This document shows, piece by piece, positions 1 through 11,835 of a stretch of 64,000 bases of DNA. Source of the stretch: Haliclystus octoradiatus (taxonomy: Eukaryota > Cnidaria > Staurozoa > Stauromedusae > Haliclystidae). The translations under genes were made by a program, and so were the position numbers. Location of the stretch: positions 30,270,445 to 30,334,444 of the forward strand of contig OU744446.1 in NCBI GenBank assembly GCA_916610825.1, read 5' to 3'. How positions within the stretch are numbered: position 1 is the first letter of the stretch; each line of letters opens with the position of its first letter. Below the pieces are notes generated by a model. That model worked only from the letters and a program-made list of their open reading frames with translations, searched no databases and had not been told where the DNA came from.

Positions 1-182
1 ATAGGGCCACAATTTAATATCAACATTTTGTTGACAGCTAAGCAATACATGTACGCAAGCTATCGTTGCTATGTGCAGATGTTTACTCTTTCAAATGTCC
101 AAAATTAATTTATACATACTCGTGAAGATTACTAACCGGTACAAAAAAATTTCAATTAGGCTATGGCAAATAATGCAGCCAT

Positions 183-288
183 ATTAAAATCCCCACCCTT
201 TGGTGGGGTTTTGGGATTGGTGCTTGGTTGGTGGGAGTTACTCATTCGTTCGTTAGGCAGCTAAACTCGTGCTAACCTGTCTCCACCA
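183..288. repeat. Split direct repeat copy B2 (pairs with 864-969)
   Basis: This 106-bp segment recurs at a constant offset of 681 bp at 864-969, apparently without differences. It opens with a hairpin, CCCCACC-CTTT-GGTGGGG, flanked by AAAA and TTTT that extend the stem. On the element's own strand this hairpin forms the extreme 3' end. Related terminal sequences in inverse orientation occur near 34020-34137 and 44190-44310. Confidence 0.85.
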
Positions 289-523
289 CTCGAACCAAGC
301 ACCGTCACACTGATATTCAGTGGAGAAATTAAAACTACCCTGTTGAAATAAAGGTTAGACATTCTACATTTTTATACAGAAATATTAACTCAAACATAGA
401 CTCTACATTCATCTAATAGCAGTCACTATAGTGTCGAACAAAGCCTAGCCTATATGAGACTAAATACCTGCTAACTTATCTGAAGTATAACCAGCAAAGA
501 CAGTAATGGAGAGGGCGGGTGGG

Positions 524-866
524 AAGCAATCGAATCACGACTGTTTCGTGTACGTCTTGACATACTTGCGTTGCGTTTAATTAAATGCGAATTCGTTCGT
601 TCGTTATTGACCTGCTAGCAAGCTAGCACATGCAAGAATGACTACACCCTTACAGTATCACGACTCTTACCGTCTGTTGTGGAGAAGAGGCTGACCAAGA
701 TCACATGATTCCAGGTAATGCAGTGCACTAATGCCTCGTGGCATCTGATGGCATACATTCAAACGAGGCAATTCCAGCATAACGATTGTACGTAGGACGT
801 ACTTCGAACCCCCCCAAAAAAGGTCTGGATTTTAACCTCAAAACTACATGATATCTAGTTACAATT
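524..866. repeat. Split direct repeat copy A2 (pairs with 5841-6160)
   Basis: The segment repeats 5841-6160 with a few substitutions and a roughly 20-base extra stretch near 580-600. On the minus strand 5841-6160 covers the element's 5' end and the first codons of the gag-like ORF, so the internal copy duplicates the gag start. It contains a CTAGCAAGCTAG dyad and runs directly into repeat B1 at 864, giving the contiguous B1-A2 junction expected of Ngaro elements. Confidence 0.82.
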
Positions 867-969
867 AAAATCCCCACCCTTTGGTGGGGTTTTGGGATTG
901 GTGCTTGGTTGGTGGGAGTTACTCATTCGTTCGTTAGGCAGCTAAACTCGTGCTAACCTGTCTCCACCA
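864..969. repeat. Split direct repeat copy B1
   Basis: This is the second copy of the 106-bp terminal module at 183-288. It lies immediately 3' of the recombinase ORF in element orientation and abuts copy A2. The two B copies look nearly identical although the ORFs have decayed, which suggests either a recent insertion or homogenisation of the repeats. Confidence 0.85.
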
Positions 970-1086
970 AAATTGGACTCCAAGGTGCTTGGAGAAGAGA
1001 TACAGGTTCTTATCTGTAGCTCCCACCAAATTATGCCCAAGCAGCAAGCACAAACATCAAACTGACTTTCTGGAAAAGACATCAAG

Positions 1087-2108
1087 CTATGCCAGAACAC
1101 TGGAAAAGGTTGAAAGTGATGCTGGTGAAGTTCTGGTATATAGCAGATATGCTTGGTTATTCCAGCGTCCTAGAGCTTTGATGATATGATCTGGAATGCC
1201 ATTACGACCAGCCACTGTTGCGGCCCCAATTCTGAAACTGTGCGTTGAGAAATTTCCGGGAATTTTGGACTCCACAAAGATAGAGCGCAACCAAGTGGAC
1301 AGACGAAGACGAGACAAGGTATCGCCAGATTTATATAAGAAAAGGGGTCCAGCCTTTTCACCACGCTTGAACAAATAAGCAGACATAGCTGCAACAGCAC
1401 ACAGTCTTGATGATCCAAGGCCAATATGGACATAACGTCCTTCACAGAATGAATCAGTTTTGGATGCCTTGATTCTAACTCGCATACAAGTAGGTGTAAT
1501 GACTGAATCAAAAGACAGATCAGAAAGCTGCAAATGGATTGCTGAATCAAAACTTTGTAGATTCGGTACGGTGAACTCTGATGACCTGAGGAATCCAAAG
1601 TATGCTAGCGTGCATGCAGCCCAAAACATTATGTGGTCTTCACATGTGAAATTCAATGACCGATGAATAATTTCCATGAGCGAGTCTGTAATGGGCAGAC
1701 GAGGTATAGTGCTGTCAAGGTGTGTCTTTTTGATTCCTTGACAAAGTCGATGGAGGCATGCACAATTTATTAGTGGGTCTGCAAAACCTTGCTCTAGATG
1801 TAATGCTCTTACAGCCGATAGGTAAACCTTGATTGAAGGTAGCTTGAGTGAATCAGACAAATGAGTCACAAACAAGCATAACATTGACTCAGTAGTAGGA
1901 CAAGGAGATGAATAGCCATGCTGAGTTGAGAACACCAGAAAACGATGTTGGGCAGATACGTACGTCTAGTGGAGGGTGCTAGGCTGTTGCATATAAGTTG
2001 CTGACATCTTGCTTGCAGTTGATTTATGCCAGGTCCATCAACAACCGGTTGTCTAGCAGTGTTGGACAGTCTTTGGCAGAGGGTGCCAGTTTGAAGAATA
2101 CCTGCCAA
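1087..2108 (-). pseudogene. Tyrosine recombinase (YR) of the Ngaro-like element, frameshifted
   Basis: Two overlapping frames cover the gene: an N-terminal piece (2108-1866) and the main domain (1935-1087), so a frameshift lies near 1900. The main part has the expected core residues. An arginine sits in a YFGFLRSSEF context, a lysine in ASKTD, an HxxR box in HSFRIGAAT, and the probable nucleophilic tyrosine near the end in LGRWNNQAYLLYTR. The family catalyses strand exchange between a circular DNA intermediate and the target. It is the most 3' ORF, as in Ngaro elements, and its N-terminal piece overlaps the end of the pol frame. Confidence 0.82.
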
Positions 2109-3688
2109 TGAAAGCGAGATAATGCATCAGCAATCCTGTTGCTGATGCCAGCAATATGCTGTGAGCTGTGAAGTGAAAGAAAAATTCTGTTGTGCGGCCA
2201 CAAATAGTAATTTTCTTAATAGTCGCATGATTACAGGAACCTTAGAAGTCCGACAATTGAGAATGTGAACAACTGCTTCGTTGTCGCATCGAAAATTTAC
2301 ATGACAACGCGTCCAGTCTGAACCCCAAATGTGAGCTGCAACTACAATGGGGAACAGTTCCTTATATGCAATTGATTGCTCTGCTTGATATTTGCTCCAG
2401 ATTCCATTAAACCAATTTCCTTGGTAGTATGCACCATAACCCATTGAAGCAGAAGCATCAGTAAACAATTCAAATTCAGCGACTGTTGGCATTCCCGGGA
2501 ACAACCAAAAACTGACGCCATTCCATTGACCAAGGAAGTTATGCCACCAAAACAAATCTTGCTTAAACTCGCAATTCAGTCGCACCGGATGAGAGTTTGA
2601 TCTAAAGGAGCCCAGCAAATTCAACATACGGCGTATAAAGGTGCGACCAGGCCAAACTACTTTAGCTGCATATGGTAAATGACCAATAAGAGATTCCAAT
2701 TCGTTGCGGTTACATCGCCGTTTGGAAACCCACGACTCTATCATAGATTGAAGGTTGGTCAGTTTGTCTGCTGGGAGACAAGCAGTCTGAGTTAGAGAGT
2801 CTAGCTCAATGCCTAGTACAACCATCGACGTAGAAGGTCCTTCACATTTTTTGGAATTGAGTGGTAGGCCCAATTCCCTGCATACCTCTTGCGCTAAATA
2901 CCATTGGCGAGCACATTGATCTGAATCAGGTGGCCCTACCATGATAAAGTCGTCCAAATAGTGGACAATATTTGATACATCAAAATGGAATGATAGAATC
3001 CATTTGACCGCTTCAGCCACTGCGTTGAAGATAAATGGTGCCGATCTCAACCCAAATGGTAGGGTCAAGTCTACAAAGTAATTGCCTCGCCACTTCATAC
3101 CTAGTAATGCCCGGTCTGTCGGGTGAACCGGAATATTCCGGTAAGCAGCTTCAACATCAAATTTTGCCATCAGCGCTCCAACCCCAAGGCTTCCTATCAT
3201 TGAGAGAATCTGGTCTAGCTGGACATAATGCGTACTAAATTCAGACTTATCAATGCCGTCGTTGACGCTAGAGCCACAGGGGGCTGACAAATCTACTATG
3301 AATCTACAAATCGCCATTTTCCTGGTTGATTCTTCTTAGGAATAACGCCAAAGCTACTGACTTGAAGTCCATGGATAGGAGGAATGTTGAAAGGGCCAGC
3401 AACTCTTCCTAAGTGTACTTCATTGTCCAGATAGTTATCAATCACTGAAGAATATTTGTGGGCCGAAGCATTATTCTTTTTGGATGACTTGAGACGCTGC
3501 ATAGGGTTAAATCCCAATCTAAAGCCTTCTCTGATTCCACTTATAACGTAAGAAGCAAATAAGGAATTAGGATGAGAGGCCAAATAATAGGCAAAACAAT
3601 CCACTTGTAAAGGAGTGATTGATGCAATTGAAGGCAAAAGACTTGCAGCTAGAACAAAAATCAAAACACACTGAGCCACATCCAACAA
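2024..3688 (-). pseudogene. Reverse transcriptase-RNase H polyprotein of the Ngaro-like element, frameshifted
   Basis: An N-terminal piece (3688-3296) ends in KKNQPGKWRF. The reading continues in another frame at 3317 with VDLSAPCGSSVND and the RT core: FDVEAAYRNIP, LPFGLRSAPFIF and the YLDD catalytic box. An RNase H domain follows (FTDASASMGYGA, then an asparagine/aspartate-rich tail). The break near 3300 looks like an 8-base insertion made by a small local repeat. A second, 1-base shift near 2165 moves the RNase H end (RIADALSRF) into the frame that closes at 2024. Family membership is clear; the copy cannot be translated as one protein. Confidence 0.85.
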
Positions 3689-5118
3689 TTCTGCTCAATC
3701 AACACTGAATTAAAAAAAAAAAAAAAAAAAAAAAAAACGGATTACGGATTACGGATATCGGTCCGCTATTCTGTATTCCGTATTTTAATTCGGTGTATCC
3801 GTTAAATTTGATTGCGGACTTCTCGGTCGTTACGTCTGAAAAGATCTGCTGCTATCTAAGAAAAAATTTTTTCAATAGTAGCTGATGAATTTGGCAGCTA
3901 AATGAGACAAACAAAGGGGGGTTACACAATTACATTGACCATGCCTTGGCCAATCTAAAAGAGAGGAAGCATTTATTAGCCAATCGGCTTTGACTACATT
4001 TTATAATGAACCAGTATAGCTATTGGATTGAGTAACGAATTTGTTAAGCTGCCTATTTGTTTGGTCTAAACCTATGGTCAAAGGATTAGTCACACCTTTG
4101 TACAAGAAACGTTTTTTTTTGGCGACACAAGCAAGGTAAACTATATGCCTTGAGATTTACTTGAATAGTAACGTAAATTTGCATTTAAGTTTTGATTTAC
4201 AATTCTATTGGCTCCAATTTAATCTACACTCGTATAACAACATCGAAAGTTACAACAATAACCAACGATCAAGGTGCGATAAATTGAATATATTTTTTCA
4301 TTTACAGCTAACAGCAGTTTATGTTTTTGTAAATAAAACTGACAGTACTATTGCATGCATACATTCCTCGACCTTGGTTTGAAATCGTGACCTTATTGAA
4401 GTCGTGATAAACAATGTTTCGGATAATTAAATCGTCACAGTTGAGACACTCAAAAACAAAAACAAGACATATTTTATGAATAAGCTCAATGACCAAAAAC
4501 TCGCTTTTTTTAACGCATGCCTCGGTTTTCAGACTTGTATGGCCACAAACAAGAAACTCAGAACAACCCTTCACCGTTTTTTAATGACAATAAATAGACA
4601 CAAAAACACAACGAATTGAATTGAGTGTAAAATAATCATTGAAACACTATGATAACATTAAGAAAAGAGTAAATAAGAGAAAACAGTTATAAAACCACTA
4701 ACTACTATTTTGTCAGTGAAGGAAGTCAACAAAATAGAAATAAAATAAACAAACTAGACCAACATATATATAAGGACTAACGCCGTTGCAACTGCCTGCT
4801 GTCGGAAGGCTTGAGAGGTTGTACCAAAGCTGGCACATTAAATTGTTTATTGCAGTCAATACTTTGATGGCTTTCTGAACATTTTGAACATATATGATTG
4901 AATCGGCATACTCCATACCGCGATGAACACCATCCACCGTTCTATGATGTGCATACTCGTAATCCGTCACTGGTACCACTGTTACTCATAGTTCTGCACC
5001 TCTTGTAGCTGTACCACCTTTTTCCGAACGCGTGTGGTCTAGTCGAGAGCGAACAACAGCTCCAGCAGTATGGTACGTGTATAATTGATGGTTGATTAGA
5101 GACCAATCTGATTGTTGA
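3689..5118. other. Non-coding interior of the Ngaro-like element
   Basis: This AT-rich stretch lies between the gag-like and RT frames. It contains a poly-A run at about 3712-3737 followed by a short tandem of CGGATTACGGATTACGGAT. No domain-bearing ORF was seen on either strand. A nested insertion or deep decay of a gag-pol linker would both explain it. Confidence 0.5.
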
Positions 5119-5880
5119 CTAGCTGCGGAATTGGCGGAATAGCCGGATTATGACAAGTTTATAAGACGATAAGTCCTTCCATCGTCCAGGGCAATAAGTG
5201 GTTAGTACTGACATAAATATTGTGAAAACTTCCACCCAGCTGATAATATCGTCAATCTTTCGACGATTTGATTTTGGCTTACCAATTAAAATAGCGAGAC
5301 CGTCCATAACTAATTGTGGCTCTGTCTCAACGTCAACCACCGAAGGCGACAATAGTTCAGATAGCTCTATGAAGCGACCATTGACTATCTGGCCAACCAG
5401 CTTAGCTGGAATTGGCGAGTAACCTGGACCAATAATATAAGGTTGAAAGACCTGTGGCAGCGTAGGCAATAGGCTGCTGGTGATTGGTGTCGTAGTATCC
5501 AGTGATGCAGATGTACCAGATAAATATGTGGCAGCTGCAACGGCGTCTCCGCTAGACAACGGCATAGAAAAAGTATTCACAAAAGAGGGCATAGACAATA
5601 AACCTGACGTACCTGGATTAACGCTGGCATTTGCAGTTGGTAAATGTGCCGATGGTGCGCTTACCGGAGCCGATGGTGATGGTCTACTAGCTGCCATTAC
5701 AGCTTGTGCCACGTCGTTAACAAAATCCTGGCGTTGTTGAGGGTCTTCAAACATACCACTCGGAAAAGAAGGAACTTCTGAAGTGACTTGAGGAGACGTA
5801 ACCAAAGATGATCTTGATTCCGGTATCACATAAGGCATTGAAGCAATTGAATCACGACTGTTTCGTGTACGTCTTGACAT
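5119..5880 (-). CDS. Gag-like ORF of the Ngaro-like element
   Basis: This 253-codon ORF is rich in Ser, Pro and Ala over its first two thirds. Its C-terminal part has a tryptophan-led segment (WVEVFTIFMSVL followed by YCPGRWKDL) resembling the conserved stretch of DIRS/Ngaro gag proteins. The last residues look out of frame, so the true gag is probably cut short by a lesion near 5150. Its first codons lie inside repeat A1, which explains the duplicated start at 524-560. The gag assignment rests on position and this short motif. Confidence 0.6.
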   Translation of the reverse strand: MSRRTRNSRDSIASMPYVIPESRSSLVTSPQVTSEVPSFPSGMFEDPQQRQDFVNDVAQAVMAASRPSPSAPVSAPSAHLPTANASVNPGTSGLLSMPSFVNTFSMPLSSGDAVAAATYLSGTSASLDTTTPITSSLLPTLPQVFQPYIIGPGYSPIPAKLVGQIVNGRFIELSELLSPSVVDVETEPQLVMDGLAILIGKPKSNRRKIDDIISWVEVFTIFMSVLTTYCPGRWKDLSSYKLVIIRLFRQFRS

Positions 5881-6160
5881 ACTTGCGTTGCGTTCGTTCG
5901 TTATCGACCTGCTAGCAAGCTAGCACATGCAAGAATGACTACACCCTTACAGTATCACGAGACTTACCCTCTGTTGTGGAGAAGAGGCTGACCAAGATCA
6001 CATGATTCCAGGTAATGCAGTGCACTAATGCCTCGTGGCATCTGATGGCATACATTCAAACGAGGCAATTCCAGCATAACGATTGTACGTAGGACGTACT
6101 TTGAACCCCCCAAAAAAGGTTTGGATTTTAACCTCAACTACATGATATATAGTTACAATT

Positions 6161-6583
6161 TAATTCAAGCATTATTTATGCCTGGAGTATGCCTTATAGT
6201 GCGCATTAAATACGCCTGCTGCATTCGATCCAGTTAAAATGCCAAAATACGCCTAGTAGCTAGGTGTATTTTTCTTGTAGGTGTAATCCTTAATTGTTCG
6301 CAAATTATTTGAACAAAGACAGGGGTTGAGACATTTAATTTGTATCGTTTAGACGCAGTTGCATGGCAACAGCATAGCAACTCACAAGAAATATGCCAAT
6401 GATGGTAAGGTCGTTTGGAGATGATTCAATGAACAACAGAGACAAAGGACCAGCGACTTAAGTGTTTCAAAAATTGATTTTTGAAGTGGTTCACTGTTAT
6501 AAGGATTATTTTCTTCGCTTTTTAGAGTTAATACTTGATCTGTCTATTGTATTAATTTATAATTGTTTTTGTTGCCTTTTTAG
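6161..6583. other. Intron or flank upstream of the visible RGS exons
   Basis: This AT-rich stretch lies between the retroelement end and the first recognised RGS exon. It probably belongs to the RGS intron into which the Ngaro-like element inserted. No exon was recognised in it. Confidence 0.4.
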
Positions 6584-7372
6584 TGAGTTTCTATCGAAAG
6601 ATGCTATTCATCCCATAAATGTTGACTCCAAAGCACAAGATTTTGTTAAAGAAAACCTTAAAAATCCAACCCATTTTACATTTGAACCTGCAGAGGTAAG
6701 TTAATCATAAACTTTCTGTAAACTTCTGATGAGCTGTTTATCAAGTGTTCATCATGAACTGTTCTTGAAATGCATCTGATATTCATGAACTATTGAAAAA
6801 GGTCTATGAATTGATCATGTAGGCCATTTATGACTTGTTCATGGAATAATTCATAGGGGTTTGTTTGATTAATTAACACTGATATTTCATGATTTGATTG
6901 AACATGACAATGAATTTGGCGGCAGAGAAAGTATCATATTATTTCATGGATCCTTTTGTAGGATCATAATTTATGCATTCAAATATTTTAAACAGTTCAA
7001 GTGTATTATTCTTCCATGGCATCAGTTTAACATTCATTTTTACTCCATTTTTCTAGATGCAGATTTTCAAACTGATGAAAACTGATTCCTATCCGCGATT
7101 TTTAAAATCAGACAGCTATGCTGCTATGTCCAGAGGAACACCAGGGACTAAAAAGAAGTAAGCAGCACAAACACTGTTTATGGTAAAATATAAAAGATTA
7201 GCCTGCATGCAGACTTAATTTCTTTCTAAGCAAAACAGTAAAGCCTGTGAATCCGACTGCAAGGTCTAGTTATGCTGACGCATCACTAGCTACCATAAAC
7301 AATGACCCAATCAAATTGCAAGATTATATCACATCTGTTCGATTAAGTAATTGTTATTGCAACATAGCCTGA
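6584..7372 (+). CDS. RGS-domain protein, 3' terminal exons only
   Basis: Three exons are inferred: 6584-6695, 7057-7157 and 7231-7372 (TGA), and phases match across both introns. The first two encode the last half of an RGS box: EFLSKDAIHPINVDSKAQ, NPTHFTFEPAE, then QIFKLMKTDSYPRFLKSD. RGS proteins accelerate GTP hydrolysis by heterotrimeric G-protein alpha subunits at the membrane. The SYPRFLKS ending fits R7 or R12-type RGS, but the subfamily cannot be set because the upstream exons are not seen; they probably lie left of the window, beyond the retrotransposon. Reading through the second exon would hit TAA immediately, so a shorter isoform ending near 7160 is possible. The third exon uses a TTTCTAAG acceptor and adds a 47-residue tail. 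Confidence 0.72.
6715..6860. repeat. Dispersed 'GTTCATGAAC' MITE family, copy
   Basis: This intronic stretch is dense in TTCATGAAC-type words and belongs to the same family as the full copies at 18669-18839 and 30762-30868. The boundaries are vague here because the copy is diverged. Confidence 0.4.
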
Positions 7373-8681
7373 AATATGGTAATTAGGGGGAATCACCTAC
7401 CGTTAAAACACGCAAAAGACAAAACCGTGAAATATTAGTCCTGTGTTTGTTTCGTATTTTATATTGACCAAAAGAGCCTTTGATTTTAAAGAAAAGGTTA
7501 TCTGAGATTGAATTAGGAATGCTTTAGCCTTGATGTTTGAAATCAAGCAGAATATTTAAAATTAATTTATACCAGTATCACATATGTCATTTTGTTTTAA
7601 GAAGGAAATCGCTGCATAGACAATGATAGACAGTGACCATGTAGTTAGTGTTTTTGAACGCATGTCTTTCATTCAGAAGAATATGACCTTGCGATCAGAT
7701 TTGCAGACTCTACTGTTTTGCTTACCGGTAGAAACATTTTGAGTATCCAAGCAGGCTAATAAAACATCAGCTCAGCCAGAGCCATTGAGCGATGGCTCTG
7801 GGCTCAGCTGCATCAACGTATCATAAGTGGCCATCAAGCTACATTGAAATCAGCCCATCCTAGTAGGTAACTTTAACCTCCATCTTAACTAATTTTAAAT
7901 ACTGTATTCTAAGAATCATTTTACATAATGCTAATGCATGCAATATTTTTATGTTTAGATTTCTTGATGTGAAGAAATTATTCCATATTCAACCTAGCCC
8001 TCAAAAGAATTGAAATAATCTTCCGTAGGTTTGTGAGATTTCAATGTAAGCACACTCTAGCTTCAATGTACATTTCTATACCATAATTAAAAAGGTAACC
8101 TTAAAAACCAAGAAGGGTTTTGAAGACATTAAAACATTTTGTGAGATAGCTACGACAAATGTAATACAAAAATATGAAGAAGAAATAAAACTTAATTTAT
8201 TAAATGATAACTATTATGGTTTATGTTTATATGAAAATAAAAGAGAATAATTTTATAATATTAGTTTATTGATTTGTCGTATTATTATTTGCATTTTCAA
8301 AGTGCTGATTGCATAATATTTTGTAGTTTTAAAAGAGTTTAAAATGACCAGCAGCCTTTTTATCTTTGGTTTTTATTGCGGAGAAAACGAGAATCGAAAA
8401 ATGCAAGGGCTACCAGGTAATCTCTTAAGATCGACTTTGAAATATAGATCTAGATTTCAAACGTTTTACAGGCAAGGTTGCTGGTAATTTTGAAATCTTC
8501 AATCTACTAATGTGTAGCTTACATCACAGACTAAGGGCAAGAGCATTCATTCACGAATAACTAGCACTACTAACACCAAAGTCATGTCAATGATATGAAA
8601 GTGTTGTAAAAATACCATGCAGGCTAAATAATGAGCAAAGATTAGTTGAATGAATGCGGTAAAACTAATGTTTATGTATAA
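7373..8681. other. Convergent intergenic region between RGS and SLC35F genes
   Basis: No coding exon was recognised on either strand. The region must hold both 3' UTRs. An AATAAA-type signal lies near 8185 on the plus strand for the RGS transcript. A GAGCCATYGAGCGATGGCTC dyad occurs near 7780-7803. The rest is unremarkable AT-rich DNA. Confidence 0.5.
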
Positions 8682-11600
8682 TTAATTACATGAGTCACTT
8701 CTGTCCCTATTTTTAATTTTGTTTTTGAATCTTGAAATAATATCAATTGGTAGTAACATTAATAGAAACCCTGTAATAATAAGGCAAGCTGCTCCAGCTT
8801 TTATATCTCCAAATGTTTTATCTCTGAACCAGGAATCAACAAATGCATTGATTGGTATCCCCAAGACAGTCCCAAGTGATATAAATAGTGGAAATGTAAA
8901 AGCAACACCAAAATTGATTAAGAAATTAAAAATTAATCCAATTGATGCTGATGATAGTAACATTTTCCATGGGATATTTTCCCAGTCCACATATTCATTG
9001 TTTGTATAATAGAGGATTTCCCAAATTGGCCAAAAACACAATAACGTAATTAATCCAAGCAACGATAAGAATAATGCAACTTGTGGCATTTCTGGTTCTC
9101 CAAATACCCGTTTAAATGTCACCTGTGAGTTAGAAAATAAAATCTTTGGGGTTAGAATTGATAATATATGATTAGCATTTTGAAATATATAGTTGAATAA
9201 AATAGATTGGAGTGGTATGTTAGGGAACATGTTCTTTGCAATATGGGTTTTTAGTCATCGACGAAATGGTCAATATTGAAATTGAACCAAATCAAGCAAT
9301 TTGATTGGTTGAATTATTAACAACCTCTGGTCAATTCTAAACTGTATTGATCTCTCCGTGCTTTTTAACTGTTATAGCGGAAAGGTTCAGCGGATAATTA
9401 CGCTTTTGATGTATTAAAATACTTTTAAATTTGTGTTATGGTCAGGGTACGACAAAAGGTTCGGTCTTTTGGAATCCTAGAGGCACTTTAACATTTTCAG
9501 AGAATTTTTTGTTGATGTTTGACCAATAAATTGAATTTGAATCCTTGTTTTGTCAGACCCTGATTATGGTTATATCTTCTTAATTGACCTGTTGATCATT
9601 GACTAAACAAGGCCTCAGAAAAGAACATAAGGAATGCAATATTTGTAAAACGTTGTCTTACTGATTGAACATAGATTGAATACATTGCATAGATTGCCTG
9701 ATGATCGATCGGCGTGAAACTTAAAGTAGCAAACATGACTGTCTGATTCTCTAACTATTATTAAGGAATGCAATACAAATATACCCTAATTCTATTTATA
9801 AAATCATATATTTATTGATTACTCAGATGTACAAAATGTGTTTTCTACAGTGAAGCTTGCTATAACAGTCATGTTTTTGATATTTTCTCCACTGATTATC
9901 TATTGTTAAACATGTTATCTAGATTTGAGTGACATATACAGTTATTGCACAGAGTTAGCTGTCAAATGACGAGATAAGTAACCCTCGCAAACCAAGAAGT
10001 AAATGGTGATGAATTGAAGAAAATCACAAATGATCCAATTACCTTGTATAACGCTGCTCCAATTGCAGCCATCACAGACAATAATACACCTTCAAGGTTG
10101 GCACTAGAAAATCCATCAACACTTGCCATCAAAACAATTCCACTCAATGCCAACGTAACTGATAACACCTGCAAGCAGATGATTAGTATCTTCTATTGAA
10201 ATGCATGACACAGAGAATCAGGTATAAGTGATGTGAAATCACAAAGAATTTGGACTTTGATAATAAGACAAATAAAATACTTTCTGTGCAATATTCATAA
10301 ACACATACAAGTATTACATCACGAGAAAGGTGTAATGCTGTGTGGCAGATAATATAGCTTCCAAGAAAGTCCATGCCAGAAAAAATAAAAGAGTTCAATA
10401 CGGAAAATTAGAAACATTTCAGACCTACGTACTCGTATCTGAACATGGCCCACTCCTCTGTGACAACAGTTCATGAACATTAAATGGCCCAATTTTCATA
10501 AACTGTTTATAAGGTGCTGGGAACTGAGCTAAATACTTCTTGTAGAGTCCTGATTTCAATTTTACCAGTATTGGGTGCTAATAAATCCATAATTTATCCT
10601 ACATATTGCCAAGTAGTTAATTATTTTGTTTGATGGTCCCAAGAAATGCATTTGGCACTTACCCTTATCACAGATAGAGGTTCTTTTAATATAAATATTG
10701 AAAATATATAAACAAAGGCACTGCATGACGAAAAGACAGCTGTCACATCCGATGCACTGATATAGAGCAATGCCTTGAGATAGCAGTAATTTGCAATGAG
10801 CCAGAGAATGACAAACGGTAAAACAGATCTTGACAATGAAATTGGACTTATACCAGATTTGCCTAGAAATAGCTGATTTTCCCTGAAAGAGAAAAAAGAC
10901 GTATGAAAAATATCTGATATACTATACAGTTACACCTGTTATAGCGTTCACCTCTTTACAGAAGCCACCTGTTCATAGTGGTCACTCCAGCAATATCCAA
11001 AATGATTTTTTCAATTGAACCAACCTTGTAAATAAAGGTCACCTGCATATAACAGTCAATTTCTCTACAGCTCGTAGCTGGCTGGTATAGGTATACAGGT
11101 TTCACCGTACATAAATTTCAAACATGGCATATTTCTGAAGTAAATAGTAGCTGATTTGTCATAAATTTGGAGTAGGCTATATGTCATACCTAATACTAAC
11201 TCACTTAATATCCAACCTTGCTTAATGTCCCAATTTTTATCCGTACCAGAAGGGGGATATTAAGCAGGTTTGACTGTAGTTGTTGGCCTATTTTGAATGT
11301 TGGCTTGGTGTGGAGTAAACTTGGCTTTAGTGCTATGAGATATACTAAATATAAATACGAATAAAACACACCCGTGATAGAGTGTAACTTACAAAATTTT
11401 TGATGAATATGCATTGAATTGATTGAATAAATTAGTAAATGATACGCCCAAGCACCAAGCGCCAAGCAGGCGGCCGACCCAATGAGAAAACGTAACTCAT
11501 AAGTTACAATCTTGTCTCAAAATTTCACATTACCTGAATATTTGGGAATAGCTTTTACATCCATTTTTTGAAAAAAAATAATATATAAAGAAAGGTAAGG

Positions 11601-11835
11601 AAATTAAAATTGTACAGCTAGTCGACAACCACACAGTAAAAAATGGCGCATTAAAACCGCTTGTGTAAGTACTTTGCGCAGTTTGAGTAGATCCAACCCA
11701 CGATAACGCAACTCCGATAACAATTAAAAGTCCAAGAAATAGCTTTCGTCTTGATGAAAGTGAATATTGAACATGAAGATGAATAATTTCTTCGCTATGT
11801 TCCTGTTTTAAGTGTTCTTCTAAATCTTTTTCCAT
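8682..11835 (-). CDS. SLC35F: SLC35F3/F4-like nucleotide-sugar-family transporter
   Basis: Four exons are inferred on the minus strand: 11835-11534, 10882-10663, 10168-10043 and 9122-8682. Phases fit at every junction and give 362 residues. Family-like segments run in order: SWVGSTQTAQ and APFFTVWLST (exon 1), ILWLIANYCYLKAL and ISASDVTAVFSSCSAFV (exon 2), SGIVLMASVDGF (exon 3), and FPLFISLGTVLGIP with TGFLLMLLP (exon 4). About ten hydrophobic segments are present, as in the drug/metabolite transporter fold. The substrate is not visible; vertebrate SLC35F3 has been linked to thiamine. An in-frame TAA two codons before the ATG supports the start. F3 versus F4 cannot be resolved. It is head-to-head with WDHD1, with 222 bp between start codons. 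Confidence 0.85.
9443..9562. repeat. Dispersed 'CAGGGTCCGACAAAAG' MITE family, copy
   Basis: The inverted ends read CAGGGTACGACAAAAG on the left and its near reverse complement on the right (TTTTGTCAGACCCTG). The inner GGAATCCTAGAGG and GACCAATAAA words recur in the other copies. It lies in the last intron of the SLC35F gene. Confidence 0.7.
10440..10530. repeat. Dispersed 'GTTCATGAAC' MITE family, partial copy
   Basis: The segment has ACAGTTCATGAACATTAAATGG followed by CATAAACTGTT. This is the core of the family whose full copy is at 18669-18839. Confidence 0.5.
10923..11109. repeat. Dispersed 'TACAGTCAAACCTGT' MITE family, copy
   Basis: Diverged copy in SLC35F intron 1. It starts with TACAGTTACACCTGTTATAGCG and ends with TATACAGGTTTCACCGTA. 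The two halves are roughly inverted, and each carries GGTCAC/GGTGAC-type words, as in the better copy at 34624-34804. Confidence 0.7.

Larger units (their letters stand above)
183..6160 (-). mobile_element. Ngaro-like (DIRS order) tyrosine-recombinase retrotransposon, degenerate
   Basis: Read on the minus strand, the order is left repeat (6160-5841), gag-like ORF, reverse transcriptase plus RNase H, tyrosine recombinase, then repeat B1 (969-864), repeat A2 (866-524) and repeat B2 (288-183). This A1-ORFs-B1-A2-B2 arrangement of split direct repeats is the hallmark of Ngaro/PAT elements. These elements are known to replicate through a circular DNA intermediate and to integrate with a tyrosine recombinase, without the integrase-made target duplication of LTR elements. 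All coding parts carry frameshifts, so this copy looks dead. The interior 3689-5118 has no recognisable domain and may include secondary insertions. The class is well supported; the exact outer ends are inferred from repeat boundaries. Confidence 0.85.
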
